Positions 41,386 through 50,005 of a stretch of DNA of 64,000 bases are shown here, one piece after another. Position 1 is the stretch's first letter. Every line of letters starts with the position of its first letter. A program made the position numbers and the translations under genes. Where the stretch lies: NCBI RefSeq assembly GCF_025147765.1, contig NZ_CP102265.1, positions 1,551,001-1,615,000 of the forward strand, read 5' to 3'. The notes under the pieces are model-generated. The model did not search any database and was not told the origin of the DNA. It saw nothing but the letters and a program-made list of their open reading frames with translations. This DNA is from Blautia obeum ATCC 29174. GTDB taxonomy: Bacteria > Bacillota > Clostridia > Lachnospirales > Lachnospiraceae.

Positions 41386-42558
41386 TTATCGTTTATTGAC
41401 TTTTTCCATCAGTTCCATAATCTTTTCGTTGTTGGAACGAACTTTTTCTACTGAAACATCATGGTTGATGATATCGATGATACTTGCAAGATATTTGCTC
41501 ATGTTTGCTTCAATATAATATTCTTTTGTGAGGAGCTCCGGAAGACGGTAGTTCAGGTTTGTGGTGATGACTCTGTCAATCCAACCCTTCTCATAATATT
41601 CATCAAATTTGGCAAGTCCCTCTGTGAAAAGACCATAAGTAGTACAGATAAATACTCGTTTGGCTTTTCGTTCCTTGATCTGTTTGGCAACATCCAGCAT
41701 ACTTTCTCCGGATGCGATCATGTCATCAATGATAACAACATCTTTGCCCTCTACGGAATCACCGAGGAATTCGTGAGCAACGATCGGGTTTTTGCCGTTG
41801 ACAACAGTGGAGTAGTCGCGGCGTTTGTAGAACATACCCATATCTACGCCAAGAATATTGGAAAAGTATACGGCTCTTGACATAGCACCTTCATCTGGGC
41901 TGATGATCATCAGATGGTCATTGTCCAGTTTGAAATCTTTGACTTCTTTTACCAGAGCTTTCAGGAACTGATAGGTCGGGAAGAAGTTGTCGAAACCATT
42001 CAGAGGAATTGCGTTCTGAACACGTGGGTCATGTGCATCAAAAGTGATGAAGTTGGAAACACCCATATCCCTTAATTCCTGAAGCATCAGTGCGCAGTCC
42101 ATGGATTCACGTTTGGTACGACGGTGCTGACGACCTTCATACAGAAACGGCATGATAACATTGATTCGATGTGCTTTGCCTGTTGCAGCAGAGATGATAC
42201 GTTTCAGATCCTGAAAATGATTATCCGGGGACATGTGGTTCTCGTGTCCGCACACTTTGTAGGTAAGGCTGTAATTGGTGATATCTACCATAATAAAAAG
42301 GTCGGCACCACGAACAGATTCTTTGATGTGACCTTTGCCCTCACCGGTACCAAAACGGATGATCTCGGAATCAACCAGAAAAGATGGAAGGCTGTAACCC
42401 TGTGGAATCTGGCTTGGTTTCTTTTTGGCAACAAGTTCTTTACGGAATTTTACAAGTTTCTTGTCAACCTCATTGGCGAGATCCTGACATCCTGCAAGTG
42501 CTGCAATGCGAACAGGCGCAACAGGAGTTGATTTTTCAAGTAACTCTATATTTGGCAT
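41386..42558 (-). CDS. prs: Ribose-phosphate pyrophosphokinase, long divergent form
   Basis: 390 residues, against about 315 in typical Prs. It makes PRPP from ribose 5-phosphate and ATP. The PRPP loop is VVIIDDMIASGESM, the catalytic loop is KRRDYSTVVNG, and the region usually reading RQDRK is GRQHRRTKRES. An extra N-terminal 65-residue part precedes the fold. Start at ATG 42558 with AGGAGGAAT upstream on the minus strand; in-frame ATGs further upstream overlap the promoter. It is a distinct clade of Prs, possibly the only copy or a second one. Confidence 0.88.
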   Translation of the reverse strand: MPNIELLEKSTPVAPVRIAALAGCQDLANEVDKKLVKFRKELVAKKKPSQIPQGYSLPSFLVDSEIIRFGTGEGKGHIKESVRGADLFIMVDITNYSLTYKVCGHENHMSPDNHFQDLKRIISAATGKAHRINVIMPFLYEGRQHRRTKRESMDCALMLQELRDMGVSNFITFDAHDPRVQNAIPLNGFDNFFPTYQFLKALVKEVKDFKLDNDHLMIISPDEGAMSRAVYFSNILGVDMGMFYKRRDYSTVVNGKNPIVAHEFLGDSVEGKDVVIIDDMIASGESMLDVAKQIKERKAKRVFICTTYGLFTEGLAKFDEYYEKGWIDRVITTNLNYRLPELLTKEYYIEANMSKYLASIIDIINHDVSVEKVRSNNEKIMELMEKVNKR

Positions 42559-42601
42559 AATATTCCTCCTAGGTATAGTTTTCAAACTGAGTCCTAATAC
42601 A

Positions 42602-42630
42602 TTTATAACATTTGCCCTAAATCCCGTCAA
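42602..42630 (-). promoter_or_regulatory. prs promoter
   Basis: On the minus strand: TTGACG (42630-42625), 17-base spacer, TATAAA (42607-42602). Confidence 0.7.
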
Positions 42631-42735
42631 GGAATTTATTGATTTTTCACTACAGAATTGTTATAGTAATGTTATCTGGGGTATTTTGCGTTCTTTGGTG
42701 CAAACACAGATATGGTAAGGTTAGAAAGGATTTAT

Positions 42736-44118
42736 ATGAAGAAAAAGAAACATGTGATTTCCAGGGTTCTTCCGGGAAGTATCGGTGAGGAACTGGAACT
42801 GGAACCGGGAGATATACTGGCAGAGATCAATCACCAGCTGGTGGAGGATGTCTTTGACTATCGTTATCTCATGAATGATGAATATATAGAACTTCTGATA
42901 GAAAAAGCCAATGGTGAACTCTGGGAACTTGAAGTTGAGAAGGATTACGATGAAGATCTTGGAATCGAATTCGAGAATGGCCTGATGGATGATTACCGTT
43001 CCTGCAGCAATCACTGTATGTTCTGCTTTATCGATCAGATGCCGCCAGGCATGAGAGAAACACTGTATTTCAAGGATGATGATTCCAGGCTTTCTTTTCT
43101 GCAGGGAAATTATGTTACACTGACGAATATGAGTCAGGAAGATATTGAACGTGTGATCAAATATCACCTTTCGCCTATCAATGTGTCTTTTCAGGCAATG
43201 AATCCGCAGCTTCGCTGCAAAATGCTGCATAATCGTTTTGCAGGAGATGCACTGAAAAAGGTAGATCAGCTTTATGAAGCGGGAATTACCATGAATGGGC
43301 AGATTGTTCTGTGCAAGGGTGTGAATGATGGAGAAGAACTGGAATACAGCCTTCAGAAAATGTCTGAATATGCACCGGTACTTCAGAGCGTATCTGTTGT
43401 TCCGGTAGGGTTGACGAAGTTCCGCAAAGGACTCTATCCACTGGAACCTTTTACAAAAGAAGATGCGAAGGCGGTTTTGGAACAGATCCATCGCTGGCAG
43501 AAGATCATGTATGAGAGATATGGTATCCACTTTATCCATGCCTCTGATGAATGGTATATTCTGGCGGGGGAGGAACTCCCGGAAGAAGATCGCTATGATG
43601 GCTATCTGCAGCTGGAAAACGGTGTGGGCATGCTGCGGCTTCTGGATGCAGAGGTTCGGCAGGCAGTTGCGGAAAGAGATGGAGATGACAGGAAACTTTC
43701 GGTCACCGTTGCGACAGGAAGACTTGCAGCTCCTTATATAGCAGGATGTATGGATGTGATCAGGGAAAAATATCCGAACATCACATCAGAGGTAATTGCA
43801 ATCAAAAATAACTTCTTTGGAGAGAAGATCACTGTTTCCGGACTTATTACAGGGCAGGATCTTATAGAACAGCTTTCCGGACGGAAACTGGGAGACAGGC
43901 TTCTGATTCCGTGTAACATGCTTCGAAGCGGAGAAGATGTATTTCTCGATGATATTACAATAACAGAACTTTCCGAAAAACTTGGAAAAGAAATCATAGT
44001 AGTGGATCCTGGCGGAGCGGACCTTGTTTCGGCAGTGCTGGATCCGGTTGAACATAAAAAACAGATAAGGAGACAAATGTATGAGCAAACCAGTAGTTGC
44101 AATAGTGGGAAGGCCTAA
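42736..44118 (+). CDS. DUF512 family radical SAM protein with PDZ domain
   Basis: 460 residues. A PDZ-like N-terminal domain (SRVLPGSIGEELELEPGDIL, in part) precedes radical SAM cysteines in CSNHCMFCF (C-x3-C-x2-C) and the DUF512 domain. The C-terminal part has GLTKFRKGLYPLEPF and ASDEWYILAGE. These proteins are widely conserved before der in clostridia; the role is not established. ATG 42736 has AGAAAGGA upstream. The end overlaps der by 38 bases. Confidence 0.85.
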   Translation: MKKKKHVISRVLPGSIGEELELEPGDILAEINHQLVEDVFDYRYLMNDEYIELLIEKANGELWELEVEKDYDEDLGIEFENGLMDDYRSCSNHCMFCFIDQMPPGMRETLYFKDDDSRLSFLQGNYVTLTNMSQEDIERVIKYHLSPINVSFQAMNPQLRCKMLHNRFAGDALKKVDQLYEAGITMNGQIVLCKGVNDGEELEYSLQKMSEYAPVLQSVSVVPVGLTKFRKGLYPLEPFTKEDAKAVLEQIHRWQKIMYERYGIHFIHASDEWYILAGEELPEEDRYDGYLQLENGVGMLRLLDAEVRQAVAERDGDDRKLSVTVATGRLAAPYIAGCMDVIREKYPNITSEVIAIKNNFFGEKITVSGLITGQDLIEQLSGRKLGDRLLIPCNMLRSGEDVFLDDITITELSEKLGKEIIVVDPGGADLVSAVLDPVEHKKQIRRQMYEQTSSCNSGKA

Positions 44119-45406
44119 TGTAGGCAAATCCACGTTATTTAATGCGCTGGCAGGTGAGATGATATCCATTGTAAAAGATACACCGGGGGTTACCCGTGAC
44201 AGAATCTACGCAGATGTGACATGGCTGGATAAGTCTTTCACACTGATCGATACAGGTGGTATTGAGCCGGACAGCGGAGATATTATTTTATCACAGATGA
44301 GAGAACAGGCACAGATCGCGATCGATACTGCGGATGTCATTGTGTTTATCACAGACGTGCAGCAGGGGCTTGTTGATTCCGATGCAAAAGTGGCAGATAT
44401 GCTTCGTAGAAGCCAGAAACCGGTCGTTCTTGTTGTAAATAAAGTTGACAGCGTTCAAAAATATATGATGGACGTTTATGAATTTTATAATCTTGGAATC
44501 GGAGAGCCGGTAGCAATTTCTGCGGCCAACCGTACCGGTATCGGTGATATGCTGGATGAGATCATTAAGGAATTCCCGGAAGATCTGGATGCAGAAGAAG
44601 ATGACGATATCCCGAAGGTTGCAGTGGTTGGTAAACCAAACGTAGGTAAATCTTCTCTGATCAACAAACTTCTGGGCGAAGACCGAGTGATTGTTTCTGA
44701 TATCGCAGGAACTACCAGAGATGCAGTCGATGCCAAAGTAAAATGGAAAGACAGGGAATACATTTTTATTGACACAGCAGGACTTCGCCGTAAAGGTAAG
44801 ATCAAAGAAGAAATTGAGCGTTACAGCGTGATTCGTACCGTAACAGCAGTTGAACGGGCAGATGTGGTCGTTGTAGTGATCGATGCAACCGAAGGTGTAA
44901 CCGAGCAGGATGCAAAGATCGCCGGAATCGCACATGAGCGCGGCAAGGGTGTTATCATAGCTGTCAATAAATGGGATGCAGTTGAAAAGGATGATAAAAC
45001 CATCTACAAACACACAAACCGTATCCGTGAAGTGCTGGCATATATGCCTTATGCGGAGCTTGTATTTATTTCTGCAAAATCAGGTCAGAGACTTCCAAAA
45101 CTTTTTGAAACCATTGATGCAGTTATTGAAAACCAGACACTTCGTATCCAGACAGGTGTACTGAATGAGATTCTGTCCGAGGCAGTGGCTATGCAGCAGC
45201 CACCGTCAGACAGAGGAAAACGTCTCAAGATTTTCTATATGACACAGGTGGGGGTTAAGCCGCCTACATTTGTGATTTTTGTAAATGACAAAGAACTGAT
45301 GCATTTTTCATATACAAGATATATTGAGAATAAAGTTCGCGATGCGTTTGGATTCCGCGGAACTTCTCTGAAATTTATTATCCGTGAACGCGGGGAAAAG
45401 AGCTGA
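44081..45406 (+). CDS. der: Ribosome biogenesis GTPase Der (EngA)
   Basis: 441 residues with two tandem GTPase domains. The P-loops are GRPNVGKST (8-16) and GKPNVGKSS (about 184), with G3 DTGG and DTAG, G4 NKVD and NKWD, and a C-terminal KH-like domain. Essential for 50S assembly. Overlap with the DUF512 gene suggests coupling. Confidence 0.96.
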   Translation: MSKPVVAIVGRPNVGKSTLFNALAGEMISIVKDTPGVTRDRIYADVTWLDKSFTLIDTGGIEPDSGDIILSQMREQAQIAIDTADVIVFITDVQQGLVDSDAKVADMLRRSQKPVVLVVNKVDSVQKYMMDVYEFYNLGIGEPVAISAANRTGIGDMLDEIIKEFPEDLDAEEDDDIPKVAVVGKPNVGKSSLINKLLGEDRVIVSDIAGTTRDAVDAKVKWKDREYIFIDTAGLRRKGKIKEEIERYSVIRTVTAVERADVVVVVIDATEGVTEQDAKIAGIAHERGKGVIIAVNKWDAVEKDDKTIYKHTNRIREVLAYMPYAELVFISAKSGQRLPKLFETIDAVIENQTLRIQTGVLNEILSEAVAMQQPPSDRGKRLKIFYMTQVGVKPPTFVIFVNDKELMHFSYTRYIENKVRDAFGFRGTSLKFIIRERGEKS

Positions 45407-45411
45407 GTGAA

Positions 45412-46062
45412 ATGTTGGAACGTTTGATCTGTATTCTGATAGGCTATGTTTTTGGCCTGTTTCAGACTTCGTACATTATTGGAAAAATACACAAAACAGA
45501 TATCCGTGAGCATGGAAGCGGAAATGCGGGCACAACGAATGCGCTGCGTACCTTTGGAAAAAAAGCCGGAGCAATGACACTTCTGGGAGACTGCCTGAAA
45601 TGCGTGTTTGCAATTGTTGCGGTACGACTGATTTTTAAAGAAAAAAGTGCGGATATCCTGCCGCTGCTCTCTATTTATGCAGCTGCGGGATGCGTGCTTG
45701 GACATAATTTTCCGGTAACGCTTGGGTTCCGCGGTGGCAAGGGGATTGCTGCATCGGTAGGATTTCTGATCGCATTTGACTGGAGACTGTTTGTTCTCTG
45801 TGCAATCGTATTTTTTGTATTATTTTTGGGTACACATTATGTTTCTTTATGTTCTCTGAGCTGTTATCTGGTGGCACTGATCGCAATGATCGTGCGTGGA
45901 GAGATGGGCGGCTATGGCATGGACAGAAGTCATACGACAGAAATGTACATAGTAATGGGATTCCTGACGGTGCTGGCTTTCTGGAGACACAGGGCAAATA
46001 TTGTCCGCCTTGCAAATGGAACAGAAAACAAAGTTTTCCTTGGAAAAACAAAGAAAGGTTAA
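45412..46062 (+). CDS. plsY: Glycerol-3-phosphate acyltransferase PlsY
   Basis: 216 residues, about five transmembrane helices. It transfers acyl from acyl-phosphate to glycerol 3-phosphate, starting phospholipid synthesis. The motifs are HGSGNAGTTNALRTFG, GHNFPVTLGFRGGKGIAAS and a third near the C-terminus. It is followed by gpsA, whose product supplies the substrate. Confidence 0.93.
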   Translation: MLERLICILIGYVFGLFQTSYIIGKIHKTDIREHGSGNAGTTNALRTFGKKAGAMTLLGDCLKCVFAIVAVRLIFKEKSADILPLLSIYAAAGCVLGHNFPVTLGFRGGKGIAASVGFLIAFDWRLFVLCAIVFFVLFLGTHYVSLCSLSCYLVALIAMIVRGEMGGYGMDRSHTTEMYIVMGFLTVLAFWRHRANIVRLANGTENKVFLGKTKKG

Positions 46063-46074
46063 AGGTAGCGTAAT

Positions 46075-47082
46075 ATGGCAAAAATCAGTGTGTTGGGAGC
46101 CGGAAGCTGGGGAACCGCACTTTCCGTTCTTTTGAATAATAATGGGCATGAAGTGCGTCTCTGGTCCAGATTTCAGGAAGAAGTAGATACTCTGAAACAA
46201 ACAAGAGAGCTTACTTCCAAACTTCCGGGGGTTCATATTCCGGAAAACATTGATCTTACTGCAGACGTGAAGAACTGCGTGGAGACGGCTGAGGTGATTG
46301 TTCTGGCTGTGCCGTCCCCTTATGTCAGAGGTACAGCTGAATTAATGGCACCTTATGTAAAAGATGAGCAGATTATTGTCAATGTCGCAAAAGGAATTGA
46401 AGAAAAAACTCTGATGACCATGACAGATATCATCAGCGAAGAGATTCCGGCAGCGGGTGTTTATGTGCTTTCAGGACCAAGCCATGCGGAGGAAGTGGGA
46501 AGAGGGATTCCGACGACCTGTGTGATCAGCGGACCGAAGAGAGAGACAGCAGAATACATTCAGGGGATTTTTATGAGCCCTGTATTTCGTGTGTATACAA
46601 CACCGGATACACTTGGCGTAGAGCTGGGTGGTTCTCTGAAAAATGTCATTGCTCTTGCTGCCGGTACAGCAGATGGACTTGGCTATGGTGATAATACAAA
46701 AGCAGCTCTTATTACCAGAGGAATTGCGGAAATTGCACGTCTGGGAACAAAAATGGGCGCACATATGGAGACGTTCTATGGATTGTCCGGGATGGGGGAT
46801 CTGATCGTTACCTGTGCAAGTGTTCACAGCCGTAACCGCAAGGCTGGTTACCTGATGGGCAAAGGCTATACTATGCAGCAGGCGATGAATGAAGTCAAAA
46901 TGGTAGTAGAGGGTGTTTACTCTGCGAAAGCGGCCAAGAGTCTGGCGGAAAAATACGATGTGGAAATGCCGATTATTATGGAAGTGAACAAGGTCCTTTT
47001 TGAAGATAAGTCAGCAGCGGATGCGGTGCGAGACCTGATGGTCCGTGACAAAAAAGTAGAGACTCCGATGCTTCCGTGGTAG
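46075..47082 (+). CDS. gpsA: Glycerol-3-phosphate dehydrogenase (NAD(P)+)
   Basis: 335 residues. The nucleotide loop is GAGSWGTALS (7-16), with GPSHAEEV, the catalytic Lys region LGGSLKNVIALAAG and TRGIAEIARLG. It reduces DHAP to glycerol 3-phosphate for PlsY. The plsY-gpsA pair follows der, a conserved order. Confidence 0.95.
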   Translation: MAKISVLGAGSWGTALSVLLNNNGHEVRLWSRFQEEVDTLKQTRELTSKLPGVHIPENIDLTADVKNCVETAEVIVLAVPSPYVRGTAELMAPYVKDEQIIVNVAKGIEEKTLMTMTDIISEEIPAAGVYVLSGPSHAEEVGRGIPTTCVISGPKRETAEYIQGIFMSPVFRVYTTPDTLGVELGGSLKNVIALAAGTADGLGYGDNTKAALITRGIAEIARLGTKMGAHMETFYGLSGMGDLIVTCASVHSRNRKAGYLMGKGYTMQQAMNEVKMVVEGVYSAKAAKSLAEKYDVEMPIIMEVNKVLFEDKSAADAVRDLMVRDKKVETPMLPW

Positions 47083-47125
47083 AATGGCACAGACTAAAGA
47101 AATCGAAAAAATATCAGACAAATAT

Positions 47126-47166
47126 AAAACCGGCTGATCCGTCTGCATACGGACCGGCCGGTTTTT
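47126..47166. terminator. Terminator after gpsA
   Basis: AAAACCGGC and GCCGGTTTTT form the outer stem with an inner TCCGT/ACGGA pair; lies between converging genes and can serve both. Confidence 0.82.
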
Positions 47167-47184
47167 GTTGGCTGAAAAGCAAAT

Positions 47185-48012
47185 CTAAAAAACAATATCT
47201 CTCAGATCTTCTGGAATAGATGAACTGTGGTAATTCTGATTCAGAGTATCCAGAAGATCCATATCCTCCTGATCGATCGTAAAATCAAAAATCCTTGCAT
47301 TAGAAGCAATACGCTCTGGATGAACGGATTTGGGAATGACAGAGATTCCCTTCTGTACAGCCCAGCGAAGACCTATCTGTGCTGGCGTGTGTGCATATTT
47401 GGTGCCAAGTACACATAAGACATCATTGTCCAAATAAGCGCCTCTGGCCAATGGAGCATATGCCTGTACCTGAATGTCGTTTGCCTGACAGTATTCAATA
47501 AGCTCTTTTGGATAACAGAGTGGATGACATTCTATCTGATTGACAGCGGGTACGATGCCGGAAACTCTCCGGAGCTCTTCCAGATGGCGAATTTCAAAAT
47601 TACTGACACCAATAGATAAAGCTCGTCCTGATTCAAGAATCTTTTCCATATCTTTCCAGGTGTTCAGAAAGCAGCCAGGTACCGGCCAGTGAATCAGATA
47701 CAGATCGATATAATCAAGACCGAGACGATCCAGACTGCGCTGAAAAGCTCCTTCTACATCACCAAGACGCTGAGCGTTGTTCCAGATCTTGGTTGTGATA
47801 AAAAGATCTTTTCTTGGAACACCGCATTTGGCAATTCCACATCCGACGAATTCTTCGTTCTTATATGCAGAAGCGGTATCCAAAAGGCGATATCCATTCT
47901 GTACAGCGGCGGCAATCGCATCTTCGGCTTCGACTGCGTCAGTTGTTTTATAAAGGCCAAGGCCCAGAAGAGGCATGGTTCTGTCGTTGTTTAAAAATAC
48001 GGAAGTTGTCAA
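47185..48012 (-). CDS. Aldo/keto reductase
   Basis: 275 residues, NADPH-dependent reductase fold. The motifs are LGLGLYKT, DTASAYKNEEFVG (catalytic Asp and Tyr), TTKIWNNAQ, IHWPVPG (catalytic His) and IPKSVHPERI. The start is TTG at 48012, with AAGGAGG seven bases upstream on the minus strand. The sequence resembles 2,5-diketo-D-gluconate reductases; the true substrate is unknown. Confidence 0.9.
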   Translation of the reverse strand: MTTSVFLNNDRTMPLLGLGLYKTTDAVEAEDAIAAAVQNGYRLLDTASAYKNEEFVGCGIAKCGVPRKDLFITTKIWNNAQRLGDVEGAFQRSLDRLGLDYIDLYLIHWPVPGCFLNTWKDMEKILESGRALSIGVSNFEIRHLEELRRVSGIVPAVNQIECHPLCYPKELIEYCQANDIQVQAYAPLARGAYLDNDVLCVLGTKYAHTPAQIGLRWAVQKGISVIPKSVHPERIASNARIFDFTIDQEDMDLLDTLNQNYHSSSIPEDLRDIVF

Positions 48013-48375
48013 AATGAATCCTCCTTGCCTGTAAACTCACAATTTTTGTTTATTATACCATATAATTGTGAAAGAAGAAAATCAAATTTGTTAAAAAAAT
48101 AATACAAGAGAGGCAAAAAAGGAAATACACAGCTTGTTAATTAAAAAACAAATGCGTTATTTATCTAACAGCATAGAAAACTGGAGAAGTGCACTTTACC
48201 ATGAAAAAGTATAAAAAAACAGGAAGAAATCTCGAACCCTTTTGTCTATTTTTTCTTATTATATCCTTGATAAACCGGAACAAAAGATGTATAATGGATT
48301 TAATTGATAAATTCTTGTCATAAGTGCGCCTGTTTTCAGGTGCCCCGGAGGTAGAACCGGAGAAAGGAGCTTTAT
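48013..48375. other. Intergenic region upstream of the nickel module
   Basis: 363 bases without a gene. For the minus-strand reductase a TATAAT is visible near 48048-48053 but without a good -35. On the plus strand TTGATA (48267-48272), 17-base spacer, TATAAT (48290-48295) form a promoter for the nickel module. The resulting leader (about 75 bases) can form GCGCCTG/CAGGTGC and CCGG/CCGG hairpins before AAAGGAG. The rest, 48060-48260, shows nothing recognisable. Confidence 0.65.
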
Positions 48376-48759
48376 ATGCATCTTATTAAGGATGAGAACG
48401 GAAATCTTGTCCAGCATGGACATGAACATACACCGGAACATTCACATGAACACACACACGCAGATGGCGTGACACATACACATGCTCATACACATGGCGA
48501 CGGAGATCATACACATTCTCATGGAGACTGTGGATCCTGCGAAGGCGGTGACTGCAAGAAAGAAACGATTGCACTGCTCACCTATATGCTGCAGCACAAT
48601 GAACACCATGCAGCCGAACTTGATCAGATGGCTGACAATCTTCAGAAAATGGGACTTGATAATTCGGCAAAAACGATCAAAGAAGCAGTGGCTGATTTCC
48701 AGAAGGGAAATATGCGCCTTGGACTGGCACTTACTTTGGTAAAAGAAGAAATGAAATGA
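48376..48759 (+). CDS. His-rich metal-binding protein, probable nickel chaperone for CODH
   Basis: 127 residues. Residues 14-49 hold 14 histidines in HxH patterns, followed by Cys52, Cys55 and Cys60. The C-terminal half (about 63-127) is helical (ALLTYMLQHNEHHAAEL). It is 39 bases ahead of a CooT gene and near two cooC and the CODH gene, which points to nickel storage or delivery in the manner of CooJ. Sequence relation to CooJ itself is not evident, so I do not name it. No signal peptide; cytoplasmic. Confidence 0.82.
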   Translation: MHLIKDENGNLVQHGHEHTPEHSHEHTHADGVTHTHAHTHGDGDHTHSHGDCGSCEGGDCKKETIALLTYMLQHNEHHAAELDQMADNLQKMGLDNSAKTIKEAVADFQKGNMRLGLALTLVKEEMK

Positions 48760-48798
48760 TATACCAGATTTCAAATGACATAACTAGGAGGCAAAATT

Positions 48799-48981
48799 AT
48801 GTGTCTTGCAACAGTATATAAAGAAAGTGATGATTCTGTGATATTCAAAAATGTATCCAGAATCGATGTAGATGGAAATAAACTTGTGCTCAGAGATATT
48901 ATGGGAGATGAGAGGGTAGTCGAAGGACGTATTCTTATGGTAGACCTGGCAAACAGCATTGTAAAACTCAGCTGTGAATAA
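48799..48981 (+). CDS. cooT: CooT family nickel-binding protein
   Basis: 60 residues, the CooT size. It starts MCLATVY, where Cys2 is the nickel ligand known for CooT of Rhodospirillum rubrum. The small beta fold continues KNVSRIDVDGNKLVLRD and ends VDLANSIVKL. AGGAGG precedes the ATG. It assists nickel delivery to CO dehydrogenase; its position before cooC supports this. Confidence 0.9.
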   Translation: MCLATVYKESDDSVIFKNVSRIDVDGNKLVLRDIMGDERVVEGRILMVDLANSIVKLSCE

Positions 48982-49061
48982 TTTTTTCAAATCAGAATTA
49001 CTAAATTGCGGATTTATAAATTTCATAAATGCGGAATTAGAGTAGGAGGCACTCTATTATT

Positions 49062-49832
49062 ATGGCACACGTAATTGCTGTCGCCGGAAAAGGCGGCGTT
49101 GGTAAAACTACTTTATGCGGAATGCTGATCCAGTATCTCTGCGAACAGGGCAAAGGACCAATCCTTGCAGTGGATGCAGATGCAAACTCTAATCTTAATG
49201 AAGTCCTCGGAGTTGAGGTTGAGACCACTCTCGGCGACGTAAGAGAAGAAATCGCACAGGCAGAACTTGTCAAAGAAAGTCCGATTCCTAAGGGAATGTC
49301 CAAGGCAGATTATGCGGAGATGCGTTTTGAAGATGCTTTGACAGAAGAAGATGATTTTGATCTGCTGGTTATGGGCAGAACACAGGGAAAAGGCTGCTAT
49401 TGCTATGTCAATGGTCTTCTTCAGGCACAGCTTGCAAAATATCAGAATCATTATCCTTATATTGTGGTAGACAATGAGGCTGGTATGGAACATATCAGCA
49501 GAGGCGTTCTTCCGTCCATGCAGACGGCAATCCTTGTCAGTGACTGCTCCAGAAGAGGAATTCAGGCAGTTGGCAGAATTGCAAAGCTGATCGATGAATG
49601 TAATATGCATCCGGAAACAGTCGGTCTGATCGTTAACCGTGCACCGAAAGGTGAACTGAACGATGGAATCAAAGAAGAAATAGAAAAACAGGGACTTCAT
49701 CTTCTCGGTGTGGTACCGCAGGATGAAACTGTTTATGAGTATGACTGCGAAGGCCGTCCGACAGCAGCTCTGCCGGAGGATAATCCGGTTAAGGTTGCAC
49801 TGAAAGAAATTGTAAAAAAATTAAATCTTTAA
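49062..49832 (+). CDS. cooC: CooC-type nickel-insertion ATPase, copy 1
   Basis: 256 residues of the MinD/SIMIBI class. The deviant P-loop is GKGGVGKTT (9-17). The nickel-binding CxC is Cys112/Cys114 in GKGCYCY, the same numbers as in the characterised CooC1 of Carboxydothermus. VDNEAGMEH is the Walker B region. It loads nickel into cluster C of CO dehydrogenase. It ends with a hairpin 170 bases before the CODH gene. Confidence 0.92.
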   Translation: MAHVIAVAGKGGVGKTTLCGMLIQYLCEQGKGPILAVDADANSNLNEVLGVEVETTLGDVREEIAQAELVKESPIPKGMSKADYAEMRFEDALTEEDDFDLLVMGRTQGKGCYCYVNGLLQAQLAKYQNHYPYIVVDNEAGMEHISRGVLPSMQTAILVSDCSRRGIQAVGRIAKLIDECNMHPETVGLIVNRAPKGELNDGIKEEIEKQGLHLLGVVPQDETVYEYDCEGRPTAALPEDNPVKVALKEIVKKLNL

Positions 49833-49837
49833 AAAGG

Positions 49838-49872
49838 ACCCTTGCTGTCTTTTGCAGACAGCAGGGGTATTT
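49838..49872 (+). terminator. Hairpin after cooC copy 1
   Basis: ACCCTTGCTGTCT (49838-49850) pairs with AGACAGCAGGGGT (49856-49868) with one wobble, then ATTTG. A short T run makes it a weak or partial terminator. Confidence 0.6.
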
Positions 49873-49904
49873 GTGCTGGAAAAAGGCATATTTTTTAACA
49901 CGAA

Positions 49905-49985
49905 AATAACCCATGGGCGGGGATGGGTTCTGTCTCGAGGGTTATTATATAGAAAACACTATAAATACATGAACTCATTCATGTA
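49905..49985 (+). promoter_or_regulatory. Structured leader or operator region before acsA
   Basis: AATAACCC (49905-49912) matches GGGTTATT (49939-49946), while the inner AACCCA (49908-49913) can instead pair with TGGGTT (49924-49929). A CCCATGGG palindrome lies within. A further perfect 7-base inverted repeat TACATGA/TCATGTA (49966-49985) stands just before AAAGGAGG. No convincing -35/-10 pair was found, although TATAAA occurs at 49960-49965. Confidence 0.5.
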
Positions 49986-50005
49986 CAAATTAAAGGAGGT
50001 CTATA

